A DNA stretch of 64,000 bases, from NCBI GenBank assembly GCA_910589105.1, contig CAJUST010000006.1:49086-113085 (forward strand), written 5' to 3'. Made by a program: the position numbers and the translations under genes. Below are positions 34,587-43,706 of the stretch, piece after piece (position 1 is the stretch's first letter; each line of letters begins with the position of its first letter). Source of the DNA: an uncultured Lachnospiraceae bacterium (GTDB taxonomy: Bacteria; Bacillota; Clostridia; Lachnospirales; Lachnospiraceae). The notes beneath the pieces were generated by a model. That model was not told the DNA's origin, did not search any database, and saw only the letters and a list, made by a program, of their open reading frames with translations.

Positions 34587-35529
34587 AATAGCGGTATTAA
34601 TCCCCTGCTATAACGAAAGCAGGACAATTCAAAAAGTAGTGGAAGATTTTAAAAGGGTGCTGCCGGAAGCGGTGATTTATGTCTATGACAACAATTCGAC
34701 GGACGGGACAGATGAAATTGCCCGCGCAGCCGGCGCGGTGGTGCGTTATGAGTATAAACAGGGGAAAGGCAATGTTATACGCAGAATGTTCCGTGACATT
34801 GATGCAGAATGCTATGTGATTATAGACGGGGACGACACCTATCCGGCTGAGGCGGCGCCTGAAATGATTTCATGCATCTTTGGGCGGAATGCGGATATGG
34901 TGGTAGGGGACAGGCTTTCTTCCACTTATTTTACAGAAAACAAGCGGGCGTTCCATAACTTTGGAAACACTTTGGTCCGTAAAAGCATTAACCTTTTGTT
35001 TGATGCAGATATTAAAGATATGATGACAGGCTATCGGGCATTTAGCTATCTGTTTGTAAAGTCATTTCCAGTGCTTTCAAAAGGGTTTGAAATTGAAACG
35101 GAAATGAGCATCCATGCGGCGGATAAAAATATGCAGGTGGAAAACGTAATCGTAGATTACCGCGACCGCCCGGCGGGGAGCGTGTCAAAGCTGAATACAT
35201 TTTCAGACGGATTCCGTGTGCTTATGACGATTGCCAGAATGTATCAGACATATAAACCGCTGAACTTTTTTGGCATGTTGGCGGCGGCGCTTGCGGCATT
35301 GTCCGTGATATTTATGATACCGATTTTAATTGATTACTCCAAGACAGGACTGGTTCCGCATTTCCCGACCCTGATTGTCTGTGGGTTTGCGATGTTAGCG
35401 GCTATGCAGTCATTTTTCTCCGGTTTAATTTTAAATACAATGGGGCAGAAAAACCGTCAGGATTTTGAAATGGAATTACAGACGATCCGGATTCACAGAG
35501 ATGAGTTGTTAGGGGACAAAAGAGAATGA
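34579..35529 (+). CDS. family 2 glycosyltransferase with C-terminal helices
   Basis: 316 residues. KIAVLIPCYNESRTIQKVV, YVYDNNSTDGTDEI and VIIDGDDTYP (DXD) define a GT2 domain of the polyprenyl-phosphate hexosyltransferase type; MTGYRAFSYLFVKSFP and GFEIETEMSIHA are standard downstream motifs of this subgroup. Two hydrophobic helices lie near residues 233-255 and 265-290. The start overlaps the flippase gene and the stop overlaps the zinc-ribbon gene by 4 bp. Likely makes a polyprenyl-phosphate-linked sugar or extends the lipid-linked unit. Confidence 0.85.
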   Translation: MDKIAVLIPCYNESRTIQKVVEDFKRVLPEAVIYVYDNNSTDGTDEIARAAGAVVRYEYKQGKGNVIRRMFRDIDAECYVIIDGDDTYPAEAAPEMISCIFGRNADMVVGDRLSSTYFTENKRAFHNFGNTLVRKSINLLFDADIKDMMTGYRAFSYLFVKSFPVLSKGFEIETEMSIHAADKNMQVENVIVDYRDRPAGSVSKLNTFSDGFRVLMTIARMYQTYKPLNFFGMLAAALAALSVIFMIPILIDYSKTGLVPHFPTLIVCGFAMLAAMQSFFSGLILNTMGQKNRQDFEMELQTIRIHRDELLGDKRE

Positions 35530-35723
35530 AAGTGTACATTTGCCCGTATTGTGGCTGGATACGGGTAGTATCAAGAAGAAAAAACGTGGAATGCTTTAAA
35601 TGCGGGGAACCAAATATGGTAATGACAAAGCTTCCGTATGAGAAGGTTGGGCACATGACAGAGAAAGAGCGGAAAGATTATGCCAGATCGTGGCTTTATC
35701 TGCACAGGGCCAAACAAAAATGA
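35526..35723 (+). CDS. zinc-ribbon miniprotein in the polysaccharide operon
   Basis: 65 residues. Two Cys-x-x-Cys knuckles, CPYC (residues 6-9) and CFKC (23-26), spaced as in rubredoxin-like or zinc-ribbon domains, followed by a basic helix (MTEKERKDYARSWLYLHRAKQ). ATGA overlap with the preceding GT2 and 9 bp from the next gene show that it is a real operon member. No function is known to me. It could bind metal and assist the glycosyltransferases or the initiating enzyme as a small adaptor. Confidence 0.7.
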   Translation: MKVYICPYCGWIRVVSRRKNVECFKCGEPNMVMTKLPYEKVGHMTEKERKDYARSWLYLHRAKQK

Positions 35724-35732
35724 GGGAATACT

Positions 35733-37142
35733 ATGTATAAAAGGGAACAGAAAAGCTGGCTGAAGCATTTGGATTTTACAATTTTAGACATTTTATGCGG
35801 GCAGGCTGCTTTAATTATTGCTTATATGCTGCGGTTTGGCTGGCATTTGCCATATTCCATGGAGTTATACGAACGTCTTGCGATTGTAATGCTTTTAATT
35901 GATATTTGCGTTGTGTTCTTTTTCGAGCCATATACAGGCATTTTAAGGAGGGGGCATTTTCAGGAGCTCAATGCAAGCGTAACGTTTTGCACGATTATTT
36001 TTGCCGGAATCCTTGCATTTGAAACAGCGACGAAACAGACGGAAATTTATTCCAGAAAGGTTATATTTTCTTATTGGATTATTTCCATGGCAGTCGTTTT
36101 TCTTTCAAGGCTTTCCTTAAAACATTTCTTGTTGATGCGTATGGCAAACGCCAAACATCTTTCCGTAATGATTCTGCTCTCGACGGAAGCGTATGCAAAG
36201 GAAGCGCTGTTAGAATTTAACAATCTGGTTTATCGGGATTTTATCGTGGCGGGCGTGATTGTAGTGGATCGGGACATGCGCGGGGAACAGATTTGCGGCG
36301 TGCCTGTCGTCGCCTGCGCAGACGACTGTTATGAATATCTGCGCGCAAATGTCGTAGATGAAGTGTTTATCAATGGGAATACAAGGGAAAGCTCACAGGA
36401 ATTGTCCAATGAGCTCTTAGAAATGGGGATTACCGTCCATTTTAACCTCGTGCATATGAATGCCCTTGCGCCAAATAAGGCAGTCGAGAAATACGGAAAT
36501 TACTTAGTCCTGACTTCAAGCATGAAAATCGCTTCCCCAAGGCAGTTTTTCGTGAAACGAGTGATGGACATTGTGGGCAGCCTGATGGGATTGCTTTTAT
36601 GCGGCGTGGCATTTCTGGCATTTGCCCCAATTATTAAAGCGCAGTCGCCCGGCCCCGTATTTTTTTCACAGGTCCGCGTGGGAAAAAACGGGAGGAAGTT
36701 TAAAATTTATAAATTCCGCTCCATGAATATTCACGCGGAAGAACAGAAGGCCTCTTTAATGGAAAAAAACGAAATGTCCGGTTTGATGTTTAAAATGGAG
36801 GACGATCCGAGGATTTTTCCAATTGGGAAATTTATGCGGAAATTTTCGATAGATGAGCTCCCGCAGTTTATGAATGTCCTGAAAGGGGATATGAGCTTAG
36901 TCGGCACAAGGCCGCCTACCGTGGAAGAATTTGACCAGTATCAAATCCACCATCGGGCAAGGCTTGGGATTAAGCCGGGAATTACGGGAATGTGGCAGGT
37001 CAGCGGCAGGAATGACATAACGGATTTTGAAGAAGTGGTGGCGTTAGACACACATTATATTTCCCAATGGAGCATTGGGCTTGATTTCAAAATTCTCGCG
37101 AAAACCCTGCAGGTCGTTATCACGGGAAAGGGTTCAAAGTAA
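35733..37142 (+). CDS. polyprenyl glycosylphosphotransferase, initiating enzyme (WbaP/WcaJ type)
   Basis: 469 residues. Four N-terminal helices (about 10-125), a central Rossmann-like CoA-binding-type domain (about 135-265), a re-entrant helix near 275-300 and the C-terminal catalytic domain: FFVKRVMDIVGS, SPGPVFFSQVRVGKNG, KIYKFRSM, DELPQFMNVLKGDMSLVGTR and GITGMWQVSGR. This transfers a hexose-1-phosphate from UDP-sugar to undecaprenyl phosphate, starting the repeat unit. Exact sugar (glucose or galactose usual) unknown. Good GAGGGAA site before the ATG. Confidence 0.93.
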   Translation: MYKREQKSWLKHLDFTILDILCGQAALIIAYMLRFGWHLPYSMELYERLAIVMLLIDICVVFFFEPYTGILRRGHFQELNASVTFCTIIFAGILAFETATKQTEIYSRKVIFSYWIISMAVVFLSRLSLKHFLLMRMANAKHLSVMILLSTEAYAKEALLEFNNLVYRDFIVAGVIVVDRDMRGEQICGVPVVACADDCYEYLRANVVDEVFINGNTRESSQELSNELLEMGITVHFNLVHMNALAPNKAVEKYGNYLVLTSSMKIASPRQFFVKRVMDIVGSLMGLLLCGVAFLAFAPIIKAQSPGPVFFSQVRVGKNGRKFKIYKFRSMNIHAEEQKASLMEKNEMSGLMFKMEDDPRIFPIGKFMRKFSIDELPQFMNVLKGDMSLVGTRPPTVEEFDQYQIHHRARLGIKPGITGMWQVSGRNDITDFEEVVALDTHYISQWSIGLDFKILAKTLQVVITGKGSK

Positions 37143-37147
37143 ACGAA

Positions 37148-38809
37148 ATGAATTTGAAATATCAATTTTCCTATGTAAAAAGCCTCTTAGAACGGTATGG
37201 GTTTCGGGGGCTTTTCTATAAAGCGGTAGAACGCGGCAAATCTCCAATGTTAAGCTATACAAAGCATTACAGGCGTTTTATGCCGTCAGAAAAAGAGCTT
37301 AAGCGGCAGAGGGAGGAAACATTTCCCTATATGCCGCTTATCAGCATAGTTGTCCCAACATATGAAACGCCTGAGCGGTATCTGCGGGAATTGTTAGACT
37401 CTGTTTTTGCGCAGACTTACCAAAACTTTCAGTTGTGCCTTGCGGATGGAAGCGCAACAGATGCAGTGGAGCGGATTGTGGCGGAATATATGCGTGGCGG
37501 TTCAAAAATCCGCTATCAGAGGCTTAAGGAAAACGGCGGCATTTCAGAAAATACAAATTGCGGTTTGAAAATGGCAGAGGGGGAGTTTTTTGCGCTAATG
37601 GATCATGATGACGTTTTATCAAAAAACGCATTGTATGAAATGGTCCGCTGCCTGAATACTGCATATTCCAAGGAGGAGCGGAATATGGCGCTTATTTATT
37701 CCGACGAAGATAAAATGAATCAGGATTCTTCCGTTTACAGCAGGCCGCATTTTAAACCGGATTTTAATTTGGAATTTTTGCGGCGGAATAATTATTTCTG
37801 CCATTTCCTTCTGTTTTCCGCAGAACTGTTAAAACGGGCGGGCACTTTAAAAAAAGAGTTTGACGGCGCGCAGGATTATGACTTTACCCTAAGATGCGTG
37901 GATGCGGGCGCAATCGTTTCCCATGTGCCGAAAATCCTCTATCATTGGAGAATCCATGAAGGTTCCACGGCTGGCAACAGTGTGGATAAAGCGTATGCGT
38001 TTGACAACGGATGCCGCGCCATTGAAGAACATTTAAAGCGTTCTGGGGAAGAAGGGCGGGCAGAGGTCACGGAAAACCTTGGCGTTTACCGTGTGGAGTA
38101 TACGCTTTCCGGCGTGTACCGCATTGCCGTTTTTGCAGAAGAAGAAGGCCAGATTGCGTCTTTGAAACGGCATTATCAGACGGTAAATCAGGATAAAAAA
38201 CCCTTCCGGTTAGAAATTGCTTATTATAAAACAGATTCCGGCATAGAAAAAGAGTGTATGGGTGATTATATAGTATATATCCGGAAAGGAATCAGGGTAA
38301 ACCCAAACGGGCTGTTAGAAACGCTGCTTAGGCACTGCCAGCACAGCCATACAGCGGCGGCAGGGGCAAAAATACTCAAAAGGCGGAAACGCGTATCTTC
38401 CTGCGGCTTGGCGTATGGCGCAGACGGCAGGCTGGTTTCTTTAAACGGCGGGATTCCTGCGGAATATAAAGGCTATTTTCTTCATGCGGTCATTCCGAAA
38501 AATGTAAGCGCGCTGTCATTTGGCTGTGTGATGCTGCAAAAGAAAGCATTTTTGCAGGCGGGCGGATTTGATCGGTCATTAAAAGGAAGATATAAAGATG
38601 CGGATTTGTGTTTTAAACTAACGGAATTGGGGTATCGCATTGTCACGGCGCCGGAACTGGCTGTTATGGATTTTAACAAAGAGGAGGAGCCGGACGATCC
38701 GCCGCCGTTATTTCTAAGCAGGTGGGAGGAAAAGCTTCAAACGCCAGACCCCTGTTATAACAGCAATTTGAGTTTGCAAAATGGACGCACATATGCGATG
38801 AAAGAGTAG
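37148..38809 (+). CDS. double GT2 protein; first domain intact, second decayed
   Basis: 553 residues, third member of the paralogous set. N-terminal GT2 (about 55-300): ISIVVPTYETPERYLRELLDS, LADGSATDA, FALMDHDDVLSK (DXD), IYSDEDKMN and GAQDYDFTLRCVDAG. The second half (about 325-540) reads GDYIVYIRKGIRVNPNG where the DXD would be, so it is presumably inactive, though KDADLCFKLTELGYRI is still recognisable. Ends TPDPCYNSNLSLQNG. The ribosome site is poor, so translation may be coupled to the gene 5 bp upstream. Likely a rhamnosyl- or hexosyltransferase acting early on the lipid-linked unit. Confidence 0.85.
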   Translation: MNLKYQFSYVKSLLERYGFRGLFYKAVERGKSPMLSYTKHYRRFMPSEKELKRQREETFPYMPLISIVVPTYETPERYLRELLDSVFAQTYQNFQLCLADGSATDAVERIVAEYMRGGSKIRYQRLKENGGISENTNCGLKMAEGEFFALMDHDDVLSKNALYEMVRCLNTAYSKEERNMALIYSDEDKMNQDSSVYSRPHFKPDFNLEFLRRNNYFCHFLLFSAELLKRAGTLKKEFDGAQDYDFTLRCVDAGAIVSHVPKILYHWRIHEGSTAGNSVDKAYAFDNGCRAIEEHLKRSGEEGRAEVTENLGVYRVEYTLSGVYRIAVFAEEEGQIASLKRHYQTVNQDKKPFRLEIAYYKTDSGIEKECMGDYIVYIRKGIRVNPNGLLETLLRHCQHSHTAAAGAKILKRRKRVSSCGLAYGADGRLVSLNGGIPAEYKGYFLHAVIPKNVSALSFGCVMLQKKAFLQAGGFDRSLKGRYKDADLCFKLTELGYRIVTAPELAVMDFNKEEEPDDPPPLFLSRWEEKLQTPDPCYNSNLSLQNGRTYAMKE

Positions 38810-38818
38810 GAGAAAACG

Positions 38819-39973
38819 ATGCGTGACGTATTTATTATCGGAAGCAAAGGGATTCCGGCAAGGTATGGCGGTTTTGAAACATTTGTGGAGCAGTTAGTCC
38901 GGTATCAAAAAAGCAAAGAAATCCGGTACCATGTGGCGTGTATGGGAGATCAGGCGAAGGAATTTGAGTATCGGGGCTGCCACTGTTTTCAAATAAAAGT
39001 TCCGGATATTGGCCCGGCAAAGGCTGTCTGGTATGATCTTGCCGCGTTTAGGTACAGTCTAAAAAAAATCAGGCGGCAGTCTATGAAATCTCCAATTATT
39101 TATGCGCTTGCCTGTAGAATCGGGCCGTTTGCGGGTTTTTTAGGCGGGAAACTCCATTGCATGGGCGGACGTTTTTTTGTCAACCCAGATGGGCATGAAT
39201 GGAAACGGGCGAAATGGAATCAGGCAATCCGCAAATATTGGAAGTTTTCGGAAAAACTTATGGTGAAACATGCGGATTTGCTGATTTGTGATTCAAAAAA
39301 CATAGAAGCGTATATTTTAAACCAATATAAGCAGTACCGTCCGAAAACGACCTATATCGCTTATGGGGCCAACGTTGGGAAAAGCAGGCTTTCAGATACG
39401 GACGGGACGCTTTTGGAGTGGTACCGGAAATGGGGCTTAAAACCGAAAGAATATTTTCTAATTGTAGGGCGGTTTGTGCCAGAAAACAATTATGAAACAA
39501 TGATACGGGAATTTATGTCTGCAAAGACGGACAAAAAGCTTGCGATTATCTCGAATGTGGAGGAAAATCCGTTTTACCGGAAATTAGAAGAAAAGACAGG
39601 CTTTAGTGGAGACAGCCGCATAGTGTTCTGCCAGACGGTTTATGAGGAACAGCTCTTAAAAAAAATCCGTGAAAATGCGTTTGCATATCTGCATGGGCAT
39701 GAAGTGGGAGGGACGAATCCATCTCTGCTGGAAGCGTTGGGAAGCACGAAGGTGAATCTTTTGCTTGACGTAGGGTTTAATCGGGAAGTCGGGGAAGATG
39801 CGGCGCTTTATTGGACGAAAAGAAAAGGAAGCCTGTCCTCACTGATTCAGACGGCGGAAGAACTTTTAGAATCGGAAATCGACGTGCTTGGCTCAAAAGC
39901 AAAGAAGCGGATTTTGACGGCATACAGTTTTGAGCAGATTGCAGAAGAATACGAGAAACAATTTCTGGGGTGA
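38819..39973 (+). CDS. DUF1972/GT4 glycosyltransferase (Cps2T/WchF rhamnosyltransferase-like)
   Basis: 384 residues. Begins DVFIIGSKGIPARYGGFETFVEQLV, the signature of the DUF1972 N-terminal domain found in beta-1,4-rhamnosyltransferases Cps2T/WchF of streptococcal capsule loci. NPDGHEWKRAKW and ADLLICDSKNIEAYI follow, then the GT4 C-terminal half (FLIVGRFVPENNYE, HEVGGTNPSLLEALG). A role as second transferase, adding rhamnose to the first sugar placed by the initiating enzyme, fits the family and the location. The donor was not established from sequence. Confidence 0.88.
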   Translation: MRDVFIIGSKGIPARYGGFETFVEQLVRYQKSKEIRYHVACMGDQAKEFEYRGCHCFQIKVPDIGPAKAVWYDLAAFRYSLKKIRRQSMKSPIIYALACRIGPFAGFLGGKLHCMGGRFFVNPDGHEWKRAKWNQAIRKYWKFSEKLMVKHADLLICDSKNIEAYILNQYKQYRPKTTYIAYGANVGKSRLSDTDGTLLEWYRKWGLKPKEYFLIVGRFVPENNYETMIREFMSAKTDKKLAIISNVEENPFYRKLEEKTGFSGDSRIVFCQTVYEEQLLKKIRENAFAYLHGHEVGGTNPSLLEALGSTKVNLLLDVGFNREVGEDAALYWTKRKGSLSSLIQTAEELLESEIDVLGSKAKKRILTAYSFEQIAEEYEKQFLG

Positions 39974-39983
39974 AGGGAAAAGC

Positions 39984-40709
39984 ATGGGGAAAATTCGGGT
40001 GTCAGTGGCGCTGGCGTCTTATAATGGCGAAGCTTATGTGAAAGAGCAGATAGAGTCCATTTTAAAGAATTTAAGCGCAGAAGATGAAATTGTCGTGTCG
40101 GACGACGGCTCTACAGACCGCACATTAGACAGAATAGAGGAATGCAAAGGGAACAAAGTCCCTATTACAGTCGTAAAAGGAGAAGGGCGGGGCATTAAGC
40201 AAAATATTGGGAATGCGTTAAATTATTGCAGGGGGCAGTATATTTTTCTGGCGGATCAAGATGACGTCTGGGCAGAAAAGAAAGTGGAAACGATGCTAAA
40301 ATACCTTGGCAGGGACGGATGTAAATTAGTCTGCCATGACGCCCGCGTAATGGATGCAACTTTGTCGAAAGAATTAAAACCGTCCTTTTTTGCATACCGT
40401 GGCTCAAAAGCGGGATTTCTTCATAATTTAGCCAAAAACAGATATATGGGATGCTGCATGGCGTTTGACAGAAGCCTTCTTTCGTATGCGCTTCCTATTC
40501 CAGATGAAATTGAAATGCACGATCAATGGATTGGGATGATTAATGATATAAAGCGTGGAAAGAGCAGGTTTATAGGGGAAAAACTGCTTCTATACCGCAG
40601 GCATGATGCAAATGTTTCAGACTTTTCCCATGGGACAATTTTGGAAATGATTACAAAGCGTTACCGGCTTTTAAAGGCTCTTTTTTTGCGTCTGGCGTGT
40701 AAAAAATAA
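39984..40709 (+). CDS. family 2 glycosyltransferase, short form
   Basis: About 241 residues: RVSVALASYNGEAYVKEQIESI, VVSDDGSTDRTL, FLADQDDVWAEKK (DXD). This matches the WfgS/RgpB-like alpha-rhamnosyl or similar subgroup of GT2 (DQDDVW). The start is ATG 39984 with GAAGGGAAA upstream; the frame is open from 39930 but that would overlap the preceding gene without a ribosome site. Ends shortly after KRYRLLKALFLRLACKK. Last gene of the operon; no obvious terminator follows. Confidence 0.83.
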   Translation: MGKIRVSVALASYNGEAYVKEQIESILKNLSAEDEIVVSDDGSTDRTLDRIEECKGNKVPITVVKGEGRGIKQNIGNALNYCRGQYIFLADQDDVWAEKKVETMLKYLGRDGCKLVCHDARVMDATLSKELKPSFFAYRGSKAGFLHNLAKNRYMGCCMAFDRSLLSYALPIPDEIEMHDQWIGMINDIKRGKSRFIGEKLLLYRRHDANVSDFSHGTILEMITKRYRLLKALFLRLACKK

Positions 40710-40727
40710 GGATTTCTTAATAATTTT

Positions 40728-40742
40728 TGTGCAAAATGCACA
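40728..40742. promoter_or_regulatory. inverted repeat, possible operator
   Basis: TGTGCA and TGCACA separated by AAA, 22 bp upstream of the -35 box of the LCP gene. No matching regulator can be named. Confidence 0.3.
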
Positions 40743-40763
40743 GATTTCAACGCCCTGAAAAGA

Positions 40764-40792
40764 TTGACAGAAGCGGAAAAAAGCGATATATT
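40764..40792 (+). promoter_or_regulatory. sigma-A promoter of the LCP gene
   Basis: TTGACA (40764-40769), 17-bp spacer, TATATT (40787-40792). The 5' leader is about 70 nt and includes a small TTCAGG/CCTGAA stem. Confidence 0.82.
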
Positions 40793-40866
40793 TTTATAGT
40801 GATTTTCATATATCAAACACTTTATCAAAACTTCAGGCCAACTAGCCCTGAAAGAACGGAGAGAAG

Positions 40867-42003
40867 ATGAGTACGAAAAGAAAAAAGAGAAAGAAAAACA
40901 AAATCGTGTTATTTGTAGTTGAGATTATCATACTTGCTGCGCTTTTGGTGGGGCTATATGTCTATTCTAAGATGAACAAGGTAGACAATACCGGAGAAAT
41001 TGAGGAAAAAGACGTCAATATTGAGCTGGATTCTGAAACAGCGGAAGTGTTAAAAGGCTATACGAATATTGCGCTGTTTGGGCTTGACAACCGCGAAGTT
41101 GGAAATTACAGCGGCGGAAACAGTGATACGATAATGATTGCAAGCATTAATAACGACACCAAAAAAGTAAAATTGGTGTCCGTATACCGCGATACATTTT
41201 TAAATGTCAAAGACGACACTTACAGGAAGATAAACGCCGCATATTCCTATGGCGGGGCAAAAGGCGCAGTGGCTGCGTTAAATAAAAACTTAAATCTTGA
41301 TATTGTGGATTACATTTCCGTTGACTTTGGGGCTGTCGTGGATGCAGTGGATTTGCTTGGAGGCATTGAACTTGAGCTGACAAGCCAAGAAGTCCAGATT
41401 ATGAATGATAATTATATTGATGAAATTAACCGGGTGACGGATCACAGTTCAAGTAAGCTGAGCGGCAGCGGCGCATTTACCGTAGACGGCGTTCAGGCGC
41501 TTGCTTACTGCCGGATACGTTATACGGCGGGAGATGACTTTAAACGTACAGAGCGGCAGAGAACTGTGCTTACCAAAATGATTGAAAAGGCAAAAGCTTC
41601 CAGCCTGACAACCGTAGGCGGCATGATTGACAGCATGATAGATGAGATTTCCACCAGTTTTACCAGCAAAGATTTGCTGAAGTTAGCCGGAAACGTGATG
41701 GATTATGATTTAGAAGACAGCCATGGCTGGCCGTTTGAGCTATGCACCGGAAATTATGGATCGCAGGGAAGCTTAGTCGTTCCAACTGATTTAGAGACAA
41801 ATGTAAAAGAGCTTCACGCATACCTGTTCGACGAGCATAACGAAGTGTCGAACACAGTCGGCGGCATTAGCGATTACATCAGGCAGTACACAGGCTGCAC
41901 GCCGGAATCAACAACAAGATTTGACAACCCTCTGACTGGAGACGACAATACGAGCACAGCGGATACGGGTTATATCCTTCCGGAAGAAAGTGATCCGGAA
42001 TAA
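40867..42003 (+). CDS. LytR-CpsA-Psr (LCP) family glycan ligase
   Basis: 378 residues. Basic N-terminus, one helix (about 15-36), then an extracellular LCP domain (about 65-270) with the family's acidic/arginine phosphate-binding residues in GGNSDTIMIASIN, LVSVYRDTFLN and YCRIRYTAGDDFKRTERQR. LCP enzymes move undecaprenyl-diphosphate-linked glycans to the peptidoglycan or wall. Placed right after the polysaccharide operon, with its own promoter, it is the likely attachment enzyme for this glycan. The C-terminal 90 residues are less conserved and end in an acidic tail. Confidence 0.92.
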   Translation: MSTKRKKRKKNKIVLFVVEIIILAALLVGLYVYSKMNKVDNTGEIEEKDVNIELDSETAEVLKGYTNIALFGLDNREVGNYSGGNSDTIMIASINNDTKKVKLVSVYRDTFLNVKDDTYRKINAAYSYGGAKGAVAALNKNLNLDIVDYISVDFGAVVDAVDLLGGIELELTSQEVQIMNDNYIDEINRVTDHSSSKLSGSGAFTVDGVQALAYCRIRYTAGDDFKRTERQRTVLTKMIEKAKASSLTTVGGMIDSMIDEISTSFTSKDLLKLAGNVMDYDLEDSHGWPFELCTGNYGSQGSLVVPTDLETNVKELHAYLFDEHNEVSNTVGGISDYIRQYTGCTPESTTRFDNPLTGDDNTSTADTGYILPEESDPE

Positions 42004-42007
42004 ACGG

Positions 42008-42047
42008 AAAGTGAAAGATGATATGCGTCATCTTTCACTTTTTTTGC
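42008..42047 (+). terminator. intrinsic terminator after the LCP gene
   Basis: 14-bp perfect stem AAAGTGAAAGATGA (42008-42021) with its complement (42028-42041), loop TATGCG, then TTTTT. Confidence 0.9.
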
Positions 42048-42123
42048 ACTTTATTTTCACAAAAGCAACACAAATTCACGGTATGCTTAATTCAGAAAAA
42101 CAAACCGGAAGGGAGATAAAATC

Positions 42124-43515
42124 ATGGAAGGATTTGAACAAAACGGCAATTATGAAAATCAGACAGACTACTATTCTTATGGGCAGAATGAACATACAGA
42201 TACATATGGGCGGCAGACAGAGGAGGGTGAAGGCATGGATGGGGCGTACCGTGTGTATGAAGAACCTCCAAAGCCAAAAAAACAGCGCAGCGGCATGGCG
42301 GGGAAATTTGCAAAGCTTGCCACGCTCGCAGTAACGGGCGTGTTTGTTGCAGGCATTGCATTTTTCGCGATTGTGCGGTTTTTTGGTTCCGTAACGGGAA
42401 ATGAATTATTTGCAAAGGAAACAGAACCTGCGTCATCGGGCGACGCCCTCTATATTGCGGAAGCGACGGAAACGCTTGAAATCAGTTCCGGCAGTTTAGA
42501 TGCGGATGCGGGGGCTGTCACAGACGTGTCGGAAATTGTAGACCAGACGATGCCGTCTATCGTGTCAATTACCACAATAGAAAGAACGCAGATTCCGAGT
42601 TTGTTCTTTGGCGGAATAGAGGAGCGTGAAGAAGAAGGATGCGGTTCTGGCATTATAGTCAGCCAAGATGAGGAGAATCTTTACATTGCCACAAATAACC
42701 ATGTAGTCGCAGGCGCGCAGACATTAACTGTGTTATTTTCCGATTCCTCGACTGTTACGGCAAAAGTAAAAGGCAGTGATTCAAGCAGTGACCTTGCCGT
42801 TTTAAGCGTCCCATTGGCTGACATTGGAGAGGAGACGAAAGAAGCAATCCGTATGGCGGTGTTTGGCAATTCAGAAGAACTTCAGATGGGGCAGACCGCC
42901 ATAGCAATCGGCAACGCGCTTGGATACGGCCAGTCTGTGACTACAGGCGTAATCAGCGCAGTAGGGCGGGAAGTGAGCGTCACCAATGAAAACGACGGCA
43001 GTACAATTACAAACGAGCTGTTACAGACGTCAGCGGCAATCAATCCCGGCAACAGCGGCGGCGCGCTTTTAAACTTAAATGGAGAAGTCGTTGGCATTAC
43101 GTCAGTGAAATATTCGGAAACAAGCGTGGAAGGAATGGGGTATGCCATTCCGGCCCGTATGGCGATTCCCATTATCAAACAGCTTATCACAAGAGAGCTT
43201 GTGCGCGGGTCGCAAACGTCTTATCTTGGGATTTCAGGCGTAGATGTGACAGACAGCGTGGCGGATTCCTATAGTATGCCGAAAGGGTTTTATGTCGCTT
43301 CTGTTGTGGAAGGCAGCAGCGCGGCCCAAGCCGGAATCCTCCGCGGGGATATTATTACCCGTTTTGATGGAAGAAACGTAAAATCCATGGAAGAAATACA
43401 GGAACTAATGCGGTATCTTCCGGCGGGGACTTCAGTGGAAGTGACGCTTTGGAGGGCAAAGAACGGAAAATATGAAGAACAGACGCTTGAAGTTTTACTG
43501 GGATCGAAAAGATAG
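42124..43515 (+). CDS. HtrA/DegP-type membrane-anchored serine protease
   Basis: 463 residues. Polar N-terminus of about 60 residues with many Tyr, Glu, Gly; one helix (about 62-82); trypsin-like domain with triad His193 (NNHVVAGA), Asp223 (SSSDLAVL) and Ser311 (NPGNSGGALL); C-terminal PDZ domain (about 365-455) with YLGISG and SSAAQAGILRGDIITRFDG. This is the usual HtrA layout of Gram-positives: anchored outside the cell, it removes misfolded secreted proteins. GGAAGGGAG site before the ATG. A separate transcription unit, terminators on both sides. Confidence 0.93.
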   Translation: MEGFEQNGNYENQTDYYSYGQNEHTDTYGRQTEEGEGMDGAYRVYEEPPKPKKQRSGMAGKFAKLATLAVTGVFVAGIAFFAIVRFFGSVTGNELFAKETEPASSGDALYIAEATETLEISSGSLDADAGAVTDVSEIVDQTMPSIVSITTIERTQIPSLFFGGIEEREEEGCGSGIIVSQDEENLYIATNNHVVAGAQTLTVLFSDSSTVTAKVKGSDSSSDLAVLSVPLADIGEETKEAIRMAVFGNSEELQMGQTAIAIGNALGYGQSVTTGVISAVGREVSVTNENDGSTITNELLQTSAAINPGNSGGALLNLNGEVVGITSVKYSETSVEGMGYAIPARMAIPIIKQLITRELVRGSQTSYLGISGVDVTDSVADSYSMPKGFYVASVVEGSSAAQAGILRGDIITRFDGRNVKSMEEIQELMRYLPAGTSVEVTLWRAKNGKYEEQTLEVLLGSKR

Positions 43516-43555
43516 AACGTAACCTTTAGGGGATGCGGAAATAAGTGGGGAAAAT

Positions 43556-43590
43556 GGCAGCAGATTCTTTCGGCTGCCTTCTTTCTTTTT
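43556..43590 (+). terminator. intrinsic terminator after htrA-like gene
   Basis: GGCAGC (43556-43561) with GCTGCC (43573-43578), followed by a T-rich run (TTCTTTCTTTTT). Confidence 0.75.
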
Positions 43591-43615
43591 AGCCGGAAAT
43601 GTTTTATAATGGTGG

Positions 43616-43693
43616 ACGGATTGTAAAGAGAAACCGTCCGGCATTTGCAAACCGGACACTATATTTGACATTGCCCTGTGAGAAAGGGCAATA
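43616..43693 (+). promoter_or_regulatory. leader with overlapping hairpins before the papain-like protease
   Basis: GGACGG (43616-43621 region) can pair with CCGTCC; the overlapping GTCCGG can instead pair with CCGGAC, 20 bp on. A further stem TTGCCC/GGGCAA lies just before the ribosome site. Mutually exclusive pairings suggest attenuation, but no ligand or protein is known. Confidence 0.25.
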
Positions 43694-43706
43694 AGGGGAT
43701 TGGGAT

